This document shows, in pieces, positions 16,122 through 24,989 of a stretch of DNA of 63,164 nucleotides. Source of the DNA: Candidatus Dormiibacterota bacterium (GTDB taxonomy: Bacteria > Chloroflexota > Dormibacteria > Dormibacterales > Dormibacteraceae); contig PNAG01000017.1 in assembly GCA_003169845.1 (NCBI GenBank), forward strand, positions 195,028-258,191. The letters are read 5' to 3'. The translations under genes were made by a program, and so were the position numbers. The notes under the pieces are model-generated. The model was not told the DNA's origin. It did not search any database and was given only the letters and a program-made list of their open reading frames with translations. Every line of letters starts with the position of its first letter. The first letter of the stretch is position 1.

Positions 16122-17246
16122 ATGCTCGCGACGCAAGACGTTTACTCGCCCAGCCCCAATGACCTGCTTCGTGAGCGACTGATTCAGCGCCAGCGGGTGA
16201 TCGATTTACAGCAGGTTGCGTTTGCCCGGGATGCGGCCGAATTTGCCGCCGGCAACGCGTGGGATGAGGACGGCTCGGTCAGCGCCATCGACTGGCTGCG
16301 CTTCAACTGTCACATGAACGCGGGCGCGGCTGCCAATGCGATCGCCGTCGGCGAGAGCCTCGAGCAGTTACCGGAAAGCCACCAGGCTGTCGTCGATGGC
16401 GAGATCGGCTTCGCCCATCTCGCAGTGATGGCTCGCACCGCCGAGGCGCTCGATGATCGATTTGACGAGAAGCTCCTGGTCGAGAAGGCGAAGGAGAATT
16501 CACCCGGCAAGTTCTTCTATATCTGCCATCACGCCCGGCATGCGGCCGACCCCAAGCGCTACGCCGCCGAGCAATCAGAGCAGGTTGAGCAGCGCCGGCT
16601 CAAGTTGAGCACCTGGATGGATGGCTCGCTGCTGATCAGCGGCCAGCTCGACCCGGTCGGCGGCGCCGCCGTGCTGACGGCGCTGGAGCCTCTGGCGCGC
16701 AAGTCTGGCGCTGACGACGACCGGTGCCTCGAGCAGCGGAATGCGGATGCTCTGGTCGAGCTCGCCTCGGGCGGCGGGTCGCAAGCCCAGATCCAGGTCA
16801 CGAGCTCGATCGAGACTCTGCTCGCGCTGGCCGGCTCACCGGCCGCCGAAATGGAGTTCTCGCTTCCTGTTTCCTCGAAGACCATCGAGCGCCTGGCCTG
16901 CGACTCCAGCATCGCCCGTGTCCTGCTCAACTCCGAGTCGCAAGTGATCGACGTCGGGCGCTCCAAGCGGGTGGTGTCCGAGCCCGGACGGCGGGCCCTG
17001 GCGGCGCGCGATGGCCACTGCCGTTGGACTGAGTGCGACCGGCCGCCGTCGCGCAGCGCGGCGCATCACCTTGTGCACTGGATCCATGGCGGGACCTCCG
17101 ACCTGGACAACTTGATTCTTTTGTGTCACCGGCATCACCGGATGGTGCACGAGGGTGGCTGGCAGATCGTTCGCAGCGATGACGGTCCCATCGTGACCAT
17201 CCCGCCGACAGTTACGTTCGGGGCGCCGGCGCGAGGACCCGACTAG
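16122..17246 (+). CDS. DUF222/13E12-family HNH endonuclease-like protein
   Basis: 374 residues. A helical DUF222 (13E12 repeat) region covers about residues 25-270. An HNH nuclease domain follows at about 285-355, with CRWTECD, AAHHLVHWIHGG, NLILLCHRHHRMVHE and the terminal GGW. These hold the metal-binding His/Asn/His residues and a Cys pair. Such proteins are abundant in actinobacteria and often lie in mobile or SOS-linked contexts. The gene has its own promoter with an SOS-like box and appears leaderless. The target of the nuclease is unknown. It ends directly against the convergent lipoprotein gene with no gap. Confidence 0.85.
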   Translation: MLATQDVYSPSPNDLLRERLIQRQRVIDLQQVAFARDAAEFAAGNAWDEDGSVSAIDWLRFNCHMNAGAAANAIAVGESLEQLPESHQAVVDGEIGFAHLAVMARTAEALDDRFDEKLLVEKAKENSPGKFFYICHHARHAADPKRYAAEQSEQVEQRRLKLSTWMDGSLLISGQLDPVGGAAVLTALEPLARKSGADDDRCLEQRNADALVELASGGGSQAQIQVTSSIETLLALAGSPAAEMEFSLPVSSKTIERLACDSSIARVLLNSESQVIDVGRSKRVVSEPGRRALAARDGHCRWTECDRPPSRSAAHHLVHWIHGGTSDLDNLILLCHRHHRMVHEGGWQIVRSDDGPIVTIPPTVTFGAPARGPD

Positions 17247-17630
17247 CTAAATACACAGATTGGGAACGTCGACGCTGAGGTCATCGCCAGGCTGCACCGT
17301 CACTCCGACATAGCCCGGCCCGGCCTGGAGAACGTATCTGCCCGGGTCCAGCAGGAACCAGTACGTTCCGCCGGTCTCCACTGCTTGCTGCGCCACGCGA
17401 GTGGTCGGGAAAATATCGGTCATGTTGCCTTGCCCGTTGCTTTTCCACGTGACCTGACCCTTGAGAACGCTCACAGTCCCTCCGGCGTAGGGCGGGCCGT
17501 TTTGATCGAGAAGGCCGGAGCACGGGATGATCCCGCCGGCGACGACGCCTTTCGGTCCGGAGTTACCAAATGCGTCGCAAGAGAGCAGCGTCGCGACAGC
17601 CGCCAGCGACGCACCTCCACGACGCCACAT
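17247..17630 (-). CDS. Small lipoprotein with carboxypeptidase-regulatory-like fold
   Basis: 127 residues from the ATG at 17630. A TTG seven codons upstream (17651) overlaps the previous gene's stop as TTGA and is an alternative start by translational coupling. A short lipoprotein signal (MWRRGGASLAAVATLLSC) with lipobox LLSC predicts a lipidated, membrane-attached product. The rest is beta-rich with a C-terminal TYWFLLDPGRYVLQAGPGYV, typical of carboxypeptidase regulatory-like or DUF4198-type Ig-like domains. Function unknown. Confidence 0.62.
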   Translation of the reverse strand: MWRRGGASLAAVATLLSCDAFGNSGPKGVVAGGIIPCSGLLDQNGPPYAGGTVSVLKGQVTWKSNGQGNMTDIFPTTRVAQQAVETGGTYWFLLDPGRYVLQAGPGYVGVTVQPGDDLSVDVPNLCI

Positions 17631-17647
17631 GCTCCGAGCATGCCAGA

Positions 17648-18199
17648 TCAAGACGGCCTGCGGCGGCTGAGCTCGGTTTGGACAATGGCGCCAAGGTCGC
17701 CGAGCGGTCGCCGGTAAGGATCCAACCGACCCAAGCTCGCGAGATCGATATCAACGGTGTTGTGCGGGTGGCGCTTGTCGACCCCGATCGTCTTGACCTG
17801 GATTCCCAGCACCCGGCGCGTCGTCTCGTGTTGGGCCGCGACCTCGGCAGTCTCGAGGTCTGGAAAAGGCCGGTACAACGTGAGCTCATCGCTGTCGGCC
17901 AACCGGCGGACGACCTCGGTCTCGCCACGGAACCCCACTGCGCGGGCGGCGGTGCCTCGGCGCCGCGCGACCGGCACGGCAGCGGCCGGCTTCACACCCG
18001 CGAGGACGGCATCCGCCAAACCATCCAGCGGAAAGATGAAGCGGGCCCAGCGCGTGGGTTTGCCCGGGACCAGCGAGCAGCGGTAGGAATACGTGAAGGC
18101 GGCCGTGCGAGCGCACGACCAGTTCGACCCACACCTCCCACTCGGCCAGCTGCCCGACGACCGCGTCCTGGTCGCGATGCCAGGCGATGGACGAGCGGC
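17648..18199 (-). pseudogene. Conserved hypothetical, probably frameshifted near its 5' end
   Basis: The downstream part reads as a convincing protein (WARFIFPLDGLADAVLAGVK, GFRGETEVVRRLADSDELTL, RVLGIQVKTIGVDKRHPHN) and ends at a TGA at 17648. In that frame no ATG, GTG or TTG is available before FIFPLDG. Upstream, a different frame reads IAWHRDQDAVVGQLAEWEVW and then VELVV, which looks like the proper N-terminus. A one-base shift at about 18080-18100 would join the two. Either a real frameshift mutation or a sequence error. No family recognised with confidence. It begins directly after the nitrilase stop. Confidence 0.45.
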
Positions 18200-18201
18200 C
18201 G

Positions 18202-19167
18202 CTAGCCGAAATCGATCGGCGCGAGGACTTCGCGGTTGACCTCGAGCTTGAAGATGTCCGGCCGCCCGTAGTGCCCGGCCACGTCCAGCGTCCGTTTGGC
18301 CGCTGACGCGACCACCGGGTCGCACTCCGCGTAGAGAATGCCGTGCTGCTCGTGGAGCGGACCGGCCACGATCCTTCCGCCCGGGCTCACGATCACCGAA
18401 TCGCCCGGGTTGTACCACTCCTCGAGGTCCGGGAAGACCTGCGCGCGCTTTGGGAAATCCTTCGGGATGTCCTTCCCTCGCATGGCGGTCCCGTTGCCCA
18501 GCACCCAGCACCTCCCCTCGGCGGCGATGTGGCGCATGGTCGAGATCCACGTGCTGCCCTCGTCCCACGTAGGCGCGACGTAGATCTCGCAACCCTGGGC
18601 GAAGATCGCAAACCGGGCCAGCGGCATGTAGTTCTCCCAGCAGATCAAACCCCCGATCCGCCCCATCGGGGTGTCGCTCACGCGCAGCCCGCTGGCATCT
18701 CCCGTACCCCACACCATCCGCTCCGGGTTGGTCGGCATGAGCTTGCGGTGCCGGTTGAGGATCTCGCCGTCGGGCCCGATCAACACGACCGTGTTGTAGA
18801 GCGTTCCGCGGCTGAACACCCCATCCCTCTCGTGGATGCCGATCGACACGGTCACCTTGAGCCGGCGTGCGGCCGCCTGCATCGGCTTGAGGTCCCCCGC
18901 CTTCAGATCCACTGCGTTCTCGATCAGCCGGCCGTGGATCTCACCCGTCAGGTCGAAGTCGGCGCCAGGCCGCAATCGCCACAACCACTCCGGATAGCCC
19001 GGCAGCCATGTCTCGGGAAAGGAGACGAGCCGGGCACCGCCGGTGGCGGCTTCCTCGAGCAGCGCGACCCCGCGTTCCAGGGTCTTCTGCCGGTGGAGCG
19101 TGACGGGCGGATGCTGCACGACCGCGACGCGATGGGGGCTCGCTGACTTCTTCGGCATGGCGCACAT
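18202..19167 (-). CDS. Nitrilase / cyanide hydratase family protein
   Basis: 321 residues. The nitrilase-superfamily catalytic triad is complete: Glu in SFPETWLPGYP, Lys in NRHRKLMPTNPE, and Cys in GGLICWENYMPL. The CWENYMPLAR context is that of true nitrilases (EC 3.5.5.1), which hydrolyse nitriles to acids plus ammonia, or of related cyanide-degrading enzymes. The exact substrate cannot be told. The ATG at 19167 has GAGGG six bases before it. It follows the HMG-CoA lyase gene on the same strand after 15 bases, so they are probably co-transcribed. Confidence 0.9.
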   Translation of the reverse strand: MCAMPKKSASPHRVAVVQHPPVTLHRQKTLERGVALLEEAATGGARLVSFPETWLPGYPEWLWRLRPGADFDLTGEIHGRLIENAVDLKAGDLKPMQAAARRLKVTVSIGIHERDGVFSRGTLYNTVVLIGPDGEILNRHRKLMPTNPERMVWGTGDASGLRVSDTPMGRIGGLICWENYMPLARFAIFAQGCEIYVAPTWDEGSTWISTMRHIAAEGRCWVLGNGTAMRGKDIPKDFPKRAQVFPDLEEWYNPGDSVIVSPGGRIVAGPLHEQHGILYAECDPVVASAAKRTLDVAGHYGRPDIFKLEVNREVLAPIDFG

Positions 19168-19182
19168 GTTGCGCCCTCGCGG

Positions 19183-20073
19183 TCAGGGTTTGAGCGGAAA
19201 GTCCCCGGCCCGCGCGACCATCCCCGGAAGCTCCTTGCCCACCTGACCCGCCAGCCACTGCGAGGTCTTTATCAGCGCGTCCATGTCGAGACCGGTCTCG
19301 ACGCCCAGTCCGCGCAAGAGGTAGGCCAGGTCCTCGGTGGCGATGTTCCCCGTCGCCTTGGGCGCAAATGGGCACCCCCCCGCTCCGCCGATCGATGCGT
19401 CGAGCGACACGGCGCCTTCCTCGACAGCCGCCACCGCGTTGGCATAGCCGGTGTTGCGCGTGTTGTGGAAATGGGCGCCCACCGTCGCCCCAAGGCGGCG
19501 CGCGCCACCCACGAGCTCCTTGACCTGGGATGGCACGCCCACCCCGATCGTGTCCGCGAGGCAGATCTCATCCGGAGGCACGGCCATCAGGTGCTCGACG
19601 ATCGCAAGCACGCGTTCCGGTGGCACCGGGCCTTCGAAAGGACAGCCGAAGGCGACGCTCAACGTGACCGTGATGGGCATCCGCTCGCTTCGCGCCCGCG
19701 CGACGAGCGCCAGCGCGGTCTTCAATCCCTGCTCGGTCGTGGCGTTCTGGTTGCGCCGCCCGAACTCGTCGCTGGCGGCAAACCCATAGTGCACCTCGTC
19801 GACGCCTGCCGCCACAGCGCGCTCATAACCTTTCTCGTTGAGCACGAGACCCGCGTAGGACGTGCCGGGCTTGCGCTTGAGGGCCGCCATCACTTCTTCG
19901 GCGCCGGCCATCTGGGGAACGAGCTTCGGGTTGACGAAGCTCGCCGCCTCGATCCGCTTCAGGCCCGCGGAAGCGAGCCGATCGCACAGCTCCGCGCGAA
20001 CGATTGGATCGAGCGTCCGGCTTTCATTCTGCAAACCGTCCCTCGGACCGACGTCGCAGACGATCACGGTCAC
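19183..20073 (-). CDS. Hydroxymethylglutaryl-CoA lyase
   Basis: 296 residues from the GTG at 20073, where the homologous VTVIVCDVGPRDGLQNES begins; the open frame upstream is not homologous. It is a TIM-barrel enzyme that splits HMG-CoA to acetoacetate and acetyl-CoA (leucine degradation, ketone metabolism). The metal-binding Asp in DVGPRDGLQ, the HFHNTRNTG segment with metal-ligand His residues, and the signature GGAGGCPFAPKATGN with the catalytic Cys are all present. No leucine-pathway partners are adjacent; the co-directional neighbour is a nitrilase. A related lyase with a different acyl-CoA substrate is possible. Confidence 0.88.
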   Translation of the reverse strand: MTVIVCDVGPRDGLQNESRTLDPIVRAELCDRLASAGLKRIEAASFVNPKLVPQMAGAEEVMAALKRKPGTSYAGLVLNEKGYERAVAAGVDEVHYGFAASDEFGRRNQNATTEQGLKTALALVARARSERMPITVTLSVAFGCPFEGPVPPERVLAIVEHLMAVPPDEICLADTIGVGVPSQVKELVGGARRLGATVGAHFHNTRNTGYANAVAAVEEGAVSLDASIGGAGGCPFAPKATGNIATEDLAYLLRGLGVETGLDMDALIKTSQWLAGQVGKELPGMVARAGDFPLKP

Positions 20074-20097
20074 ATGAATAAGGTAGACCGAGACGGA

Positions 20098-20126
20098 AGC
20101 AGGGGCTGGACGTCCCAGCCCCTGCT
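20098..20126 (-). terminator. 12-bp perfect hairpin after the exported-protein gene
   Basis: AGCAGGGGCTGG pairs with CCAGCCCCTGCT around a 5-base loop, 15 bases after the stop of the upstream minus-strand gene and before the HMG-CoA lyase start. No long T-run follows, so it may be a weak or factor-assisted terminator, or an mRNA-processing barrier. Confidence 0.5.
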
Positions 20127-20141
20127 CTCTTTCAGTTCGGT

Positions 20142-21983
20142 CTAGCTCGCGTTGATCGCTCCGATCCACGTGCCCCAGTTGCGGCCGTGGTTGGCAGTGG
20201 TGACCTGGTTGGCATACTCGCCCGCGAACCAGATATGGCCCGCGAGGTCCGCGGAGACCGCCTCGAAGTCACCCCAGCGGCAGACCGGAAGCGCAGCCGT
20301 GCCGCAAAGGGTCGGTCGGTACGACTGCTCCCCTGCCTTGAGCAGCACTCCCGTGCCTTTGAAGTTTTCCTGGCCGGAGCCCTTGACGATGTACCGGGCC
20401 TCCGGGAACACGGTGTGGCTCATGTGCTCAAAGAGCATCACCACGTTGCCCCGGGCATCCGGCACCACGGTGCCGAACGTTGCGGCCGCGTCGCCGGAGA
20501 AGTTGTAGTAGTCGGTTTTGGAAGCGTCCTCTTCCCCGAGGTTCGAAAGCTTGATCTGCGCCCACTCGATGCCGGGCACCGTCTGCGAGCCGTTGTTGAT
20601 CGCGGTGTCCCAGGTCCCGTAGACGACGCCGTTGCGCACCACCGGAGTACCGGTGAAGCGAAGGTCGAGCGCGTCGACGCACTGGTTGCAGCTCGGCTGG
20701 TCGGCCGCCGGGCTGACGAGGAAAGGCTTGCTTGCGACGTAGGTGCCGGTCAGTGTCGGCGCGGGACCGCCCTGGTCGTGGGAGATGGGATTGGTCATCT
20801 TCCAGAGCGCCATACCGCTGCAGGAGTCAGCGAAGCCCAGGCCGGTAAAGCCGCAGAAGTGGCCGTTGACCGGGTCAGGACCGTCGAGTGTGTTGACGAA
20901 GACCTCGGCGTTGCCGGCGCTCCCGTCGAGGTTGATCGCGGGGTTGACCGTGTCGGCGAGGAAAGGCCCGGTCGCCGCCGTGATGCCGGGACCGTGGGCC
21001 TGCAGGTTGAAGAAGCCGTCGGCGGTGAAGCCGCCCTTGCCCGCTTCCATCTTGGCCTTGTTCGCCTCGAACAGCTCGGCGTAGAAACCGTTGTCGGTGT
21101 TGGAGAACATGTTCGCCGAGAAATAAACGGCTTGTCCGTTGATGCCCAGCTGCGTGTAGTCCGCGCCGAAGTTCCGGCCCATCGACATGTCGAACTCATA
21201 GACGTTCCACTTGCCGTTGGGGTTGCTCGTCTGGCTGACTGCGACGTAGTAGACAGACTTGAACGAGCAGTCCGGCGCGATGCCGAGGCTGTTTTCCGCC
21301 TGGAGCATCGCCGCCCAGAAACGCCCGCCGATCGGGTCGTAAAGCGCCCTCGGGTCGCTCAGGAACGGCTGGCTGTTGTGCGCTGTGTCACACGGTGCGC
21401 CGCTCGCGTTGGTCACGTTCGGCACGCCGAAAAAGGTCTGTGCGCTTACAGGCCACCCGGGCTGCACGTTGCCGGTGGGGTCGAGGACCTCCCACTGCGT
21501 GTTGACGCCCTGGAGGACGAACTGGGACGAGGCTCCCAGGGCCATGTCGGGCGGGTTGCAGCCGGATCCGACGAAGTACGAGCAGGTGGTTGCGGAAGCC
21601 TGCTGCCCGATGAAGCTCGCGCTCGGCGAGGGCGTGTTCGTGTTGTCCGACCGCTCGGTGTCCGTCACCGTGTTGGTGCTGCTCACCCCGGAGGTAGCGG
21701 TCCGGCTCGTCCGGTTGCGATCGCCCTTCGGCGAGAGGGTGATCGACCGGTTCTCCCCGGTGGACGACGACGTCGTCGTCGACGGGGCCTTTCGGCGCTC
21801 GGCCGGAGAAACGACGTAGTGCGTTACCAGGGTGGCCACGCCGCTCTGCGATGAGAACGTGACGCCCGCTCCGGGCGAGGATTCCGACGACGCCGCGACC
21901 GTGGGTACGGTCACGGCCAGGGCACCGATCAACGTGGCGACTGAGGCGGCGGCGACCAGACGTCTTCGTGTTTCGACTACCAC
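20142..21983 (-). CDS. Large exported protein, unknown function
   Basis: 613 residues from the GTG at 21983, which has GGGGGA seven bases before it; an ATG five codons upstream (21998) has no ribosome site. A signal peptide (RRRLVAAASVATLIGALAVT, cleavage near VAASS) is followed by a Ser/Thr-rich linker. A long beta-rich domain then begins around TTCSYFVGSGCNPPDMALGA. Paired Cys (for example PSCNQCVDALDL) suggest disulfides. The repeated Trp/Gly-rich strands and the C-terminal GRNWGTWIGAI give a propeller-like impression, but no named family is recognised. Confidence 0.7.
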   Translation of the reverse strand: MVVETRRRLVAAASVATLIGALAVTVPTVAASSESSPGAGVTFSSQSGVATLVTHYVVSPAERRKAPSTTTSSSTGENRSITLSPKGDRNRTSRTATSGVSSTNTVTDTERSDNTNTPSPSASFIGQQASATTCSYFVGSGCNPPDMALGASSQFVLQGVNTQWEVLDPTGNVQPGWPVSAQTFFGVPNVTNASGAPCDTAHNSQPFLSDPRALYDPIGGRFWAAMLQAENSLGIAPDCSFKSVYYVAVSQTSNPNGKWNVYEFDMSMGRNFGADYTQLGINGQAVYFSANMFSNTDNGFYAELFEANKAKMEAGKGGFTADGFFNLQAHGPGITAATGPFLADTVNPAINLDGSAGNAEVFVNTLDGPDPVNGHFCGFTGLGFADSCSGMALWKMTNPISHDQGGPAPTLTGTYVASKPFLVSPAADQPSCNQCVDALDLRFTGTPVVRNGVVYGTWDTAINNGSQTVPGIEWAQIKLSNLGEEDASKTDYYNFSGDAAATFGTVVPDARGNVVMLFEHMSHTVFPEARYIVKGSGQENFKGTGVLLKAGEQSYRPTLCGTAALPVCRWGDFEAVSADLAGHIWFAGEYANQVTTANHGRNWGTWIGAINAS

Positions 21984-22151
21984 AAATGTTTCCCCCATTG
22001 CGTGCAACCGGTTGAGTTGTCCGCGGCACGGGACACGACGGCCCCCACCGCTTCCGAACCACGCGATCCTAGCCGCCACCAACCCACCGTGCAACTAACA
22101 ACTCAGCAGCCTCCGGGTCCGGCGCCGCTTTCGGCGATATGGCCAAGCGCG

Positions 22152-23141
22152 TCAGGCGCGGCCCGGATTGTCCGCCACCGCCGTGACCACCGCAGCGTTG
22201 TGATCGGCGCCGTTGACTCCGCCGATCGTGCAGGTCACGCTCGTCGTCGCGCTGTGGACGACATCCGGCTGCACCGTAACCGTGCAGGTGCCGATCACGG
22301 CATTCGTCTGCGGGTCGGTCATCGTGAACGTGATCGTCGACGGCGCTCGCGCACCGCTCCTGGCGCCGAGATTCTTCAGCGAAGCGGCGACGACGCACGG
22401 CGAGGCGCAGCCGGAGGTGTCGACGGACACGATCGTATAAACCGGGGGCAGCGTCGAGAGATCGGAGAAGTTGACCGCCCCGCTGGGCGCTGTGATTGCA
22501 AAATCGCGGTTGAAGTCGCTGTACAGCAGGTCCGCTTCGGAGATCCCGTCGACGACTGCCCCGTGCTTCATATGGACCCGCAAGACACGGTAAGGAGGCG
22601 CCTCGCCGACGAAGACGTCCGCCCGCGGTCCGGACAGTTCGACCGCCGGCACGCCGCCCACAGAGACGTGGTCCGTGCGCGAGGTCACCGCGGTGCCCAG
22701 GAAGGTCGACGCCAGGCTGCTGCCCTTGGTGAAATCGGGAAAGTCGGGCACGGTCGCTGACAGCCCGGTCCACCAGCCGTTGCCGGTCGCCTGGACCAGG
22801 CTGCGTGAAGCGAGATCGGCGCCCATGTGGTTGGCAAGGAACTTCTCGCCGCGAAAATACGAACCCTGGCCGGTGATGATCGCTTCGAGGTCGTCGCTCG
22901 GGCCGCTCAACAGCACGTGCGCCGTCGCGGGCCGGACCAGCTCGAGATCGACCTTCCAGGCAGTGGCGCTTTCCGTGTAGGAGCCCGCGATCCTGAAGCT
23001 CTTCGCCGCGTCGAGGCTGGCGGCGGCGCCGCTGTTGAGCGCCCGTATCGTCGGGAGCCCAAGCCCGAATGGCAGGCCGCAGGCGGCGAGCATGGCGAGG
23101 ATGGCCATCCCGACCGCCGCCCTCCCAAGAGCTCTCAACAC
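22152..23141 (-). CDS. LppX/LprAFG-like lipoprotein
   Basis: 329 residues from a GTG at 23141; the frame stays open far upstream but that is the shadow of the divergent membrane-protein gene. A lipoprotein signal (AAVGMAILAMLAACG) with lipobox LAAC predicts lipid anchoring. Residues 40-230 resemble LppX/LprG-type carriers (SFRIAGSY, GQGSYFRGEKFLANHMGAD, LVQATGNGWW), a family that shuttles lipids or glycolipids to the cell surface in mycobacteria. The C-terminal 90 residues form an additional beta domain with Cys pairs (SGCASPCVV). It is divergent from the RnfD-like gene by about 40 bases, suggesting linked regulation. Confidence 0.68.
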   Translation of the reverse strand: MLRALGRAAVGMAILAMLAACGLPFGLGLPTIRALNSGAAASLDAAKSFRIAGSYTESATAWKVDLELVRPATAHVLLSGPSDDLEAIITGQGSYFRGEKFLANHMGADLASRSLVQATGNGWWTGLSATVPDFPDFTKGSSLASTFLGTAVTSRTDHVSVGGVPAVELSGPRADVFVGEAPPYRVLRVHMKHGAVVDGISEADLLYSDFNRDFAITAPSGAVNFSDLSTLPPVYTIVSVDTSGCASPCVVAASLKNLGARSGARAPSTITFTMTDPQTNAVIGTCTVTVQPDVVHSATTSVTCTIGGVNGADHNAAVVTAVADNPGRA

Positions 23142-23183
23142 TCGCCTTTGTAACGGCCGGAGTATCCTCCCCGTTACCCCACC

Positions 23184-24947
23184 GTGGACCAGCCCAGCGC
23201 GGAGGTCGGTCTTCCCCAGCAGGTGAGCGCGCCAGAGGGCGCGGGACCTCCCGCGGCCAGGCGGAGCCAGCCCCGTACGGTGCGCATTCGGGGTCGCCAG
23301 TACCCCGTGATCCTGCCGAGCATCCGCGACGCCAGGCTGCACGTGGCAGCGGTGCTCCTGACGCTCCAGGTGCTCGGGCAGACCGTGCTCGGTTTCAGGC
23401 TTTCGGTGGCCCAGATCCTGGTTTGCCTTGCCGTCGGAGCGCTGATCGAGTTCGGCGTCGCGTTCTTCAAGGATCACATCCTCCTGTGGCCGGCCAGCGG
23501 CCTGCTGACCGGCAACAGCACCGCCTTCATCCTTCGCGTGCCGGGGACCCTCCACGGCCAGTGGTGGAGCCTTCACGGCATCGAGATCTTCATCGGAGTG
23601 GTAGCGCTGGGCATGGCGACGAAGTACCTGATCCGCTGGCGGGGCAGGCACATCTTCAACCCGTCGAACGTTGCCCTGGTCGCGGCGTTCATCGTGCTCG
23701 GCCCCCAACGCACCGAGCCGCTGGACCTGTGGTGGATACCGATGGGTCCATGGATGATCGTGACCTACGCCATCCTGATCGGCGGCGCCGTCTTGATCGG
23801 CTGGCGCCTCGGACTCCTCGGGATGGAGCTGGCCTTCATGGCGAGCTTCGCCATCTTTGTCGCCCTCGCCCTGGCCCCGGTTCCCGACCACTGCATGGTC
23901 GCCAGCTGGCACCTGTCCCCTCTTTGCGGGAGCTCGCTCTGGCAGATTCTCGTCACCTCGCCCGAGATCCTGATCTTCGCCCTTTTCATGATCCCCGACC
24001 CGAGAACCGTGCCCGAGGGCCCTGTCGCCCGCGTCATCTTCGGCGTGATCGTGGCGCTGTTCGCGGTTCTGCTGCTGGGCCCGACGACGCTCGAGTTCTG
24101 GACCAAGACGGCGATCCTGGCCAGCCTGGTCCTGGCCTGCGCGCTGCGATTTGCGCTGACCGCCTTCCTCGCTTCGGTTCAAGCGGCGATGTTCCGTTTC
24201 TCTTCTTCCTTGATCCCCGGGTGGAGAGTGCCGGCCGCCATCGCCGCCATCTTCATCCTGGTGGGATGCCTGCCCGTGGCCTCCGACCTGTCCACCCACA
24301 GCCCTCAGCCCGTGGCCGGCCTCTCCGACGGGACGACTCCGACGATTCCTCTCGTGGTGGGAACCGACCCCGCGCTCACCGCCTCGCTGGAGGCCTCCGC
24401 GAGCGACGCCCTGCCTCCGCCGGGAGATGCACAACCGGTGGCAACCGGCGCCTCAGGGCGCGTCTGGGCGCTGCCCGCGGTCCCATCCGTGGCGATTCCA
24501 TCCAACGTCAGCTACTTCAATTCCTCGATGACACCGCAGTACGCCGCGCACATCGGCCACGATGCGGTGCTCGATCTGATCATCGAAGCGGAGGCCCGGC
24601 GCGCGCACGACACGAAATTGGCGGAGAGCGGCGCCGCCGCCGATGGGCTCGCCGAATTCGTCGGCGTCATCAACCAGGACGTCGCGGCGGGCACATTCGT
24701 GCAGAAGGTCTACAGGTTCGACAGCGCCTCGCTGAACCTGTTCCTGCCCAAGTTCTCCAGTCAGGCCTCGAGGTTGGTCGGCCTCACGCTCAACGGAACA
24801 GCCACGCTGATCACCAGGGGCCAGTCGGGACGCGTTCTTTCACAGAGCACCTCGGCCTACTCGAAGAGCTGGAGCGTGTTCGCGATCGCCCCGGACGGCC
24901 AGATGCTCATCGACCAGGACTACTCCGACCTGAAACTGGCTCCCTAG
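23184..24947 (+). CDS. NQR2/RnfD-family membrane protein with extra C-terminal domain
   Basis: 587 residues. Residues 45-345 contain about ten membrane helices with the RnfD/NqrB pattern: LWPASGLLTGNSTAFILRVP, WRGRHIFNPSNVALV and FALFMIPDPRTVPEG. RnfD and NqrB carry flavin and form part of ion-pumping electron-transfer complexes. No other rnf or nqr subunit lies nearby, so this is an orphan relative. After a further helix (about 345-365) comes an extracytoplasmic domain of about 220 residues, starting with a Ser/Thr/Pro-rich linker, that is not part of canonical RnfD. A strong 10-bp terminator hairpin follows the TAG. Confidence 0.75.
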   Translation: MDQPSAEVGLPQQVSAPEGAGPPAARRSQPRTVRIRGRQYPVILPSIRDARLHVAAVLLTLQVLGQTVLGFRLSVAQILVCLAVGALIEFGVAFFKDHILLWPASGLLTGNSTAFILRVPGTLHGQWWSLHGIEIFIGVVALGMATKYLIRWRGRHIFNPSNVALVAAFIVLGPQRTEPLDLWWIPMGPWMIVTYAILIGGAVLIGWRLGLLGMELAFMASFAIFVALALAPVPDHCMVASWHLSPLCGSSLWQILVTSPEILIFALFMIPDPRTVPEGPVARVIFGVIVALFAVLLLGPTTLEFWTKTAILASLVLACALRFALTAFLASVQAAMFRFSSSLIPGWRVPAAIAAIFILVGCLPVASDLSTHSPQPVAGLSDGTTPTIPLVVGTDPALTASLEASASDALPPPGDAQPVATGASGRVWALPAVPSVAIPSNVSYFNSSMTPQYAAHIGHDAVLDLIIEAEARRAHDTKLAESGAAADGLAEFVGVINQDVAAGTFVQKVYRFDSASLNLFLPKFSSQASRLVGLTLNGTATLITRGQSGRVLSQSTSAYSKSWSVFAIAPDGQMLIDQDYSDLKLAP

Positions 24948-24951
24948 TAAT

Positions 24952-24976
24952 CCCCTCTCCCCGTCCGGGAGAGGGG
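24952..24976 (+). terminator. Terminator-like hairpin after the RnfD-like gene
   Basis: CCCCTCTCCC pairs with GGGAGAGGGG around a 5-base loop, four bases beyond the stop. The T-run is poor on both strands. It lies between two convergent genes and could serve both. Confidence 0.6.
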
Positions 24977-24989
24977 CCTAAGCCCGCAA

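Noticed and set aside
20187..21854. 555-residue plus-strand open frame
   Set aside because: It is antisense to the exported protein, whose signal peptide and Cys pattern support the minus strand.
23142..24434. Long minus-strand frame continuing the LppX-like gene upstream to 760 residues
   Set aside because: It lies opposite the well-supported RnfD-like gene and has the Gln/Arg/Glu-rich composition of a GC-skew shadow; the lipoprotein signal sets the start at 23141.
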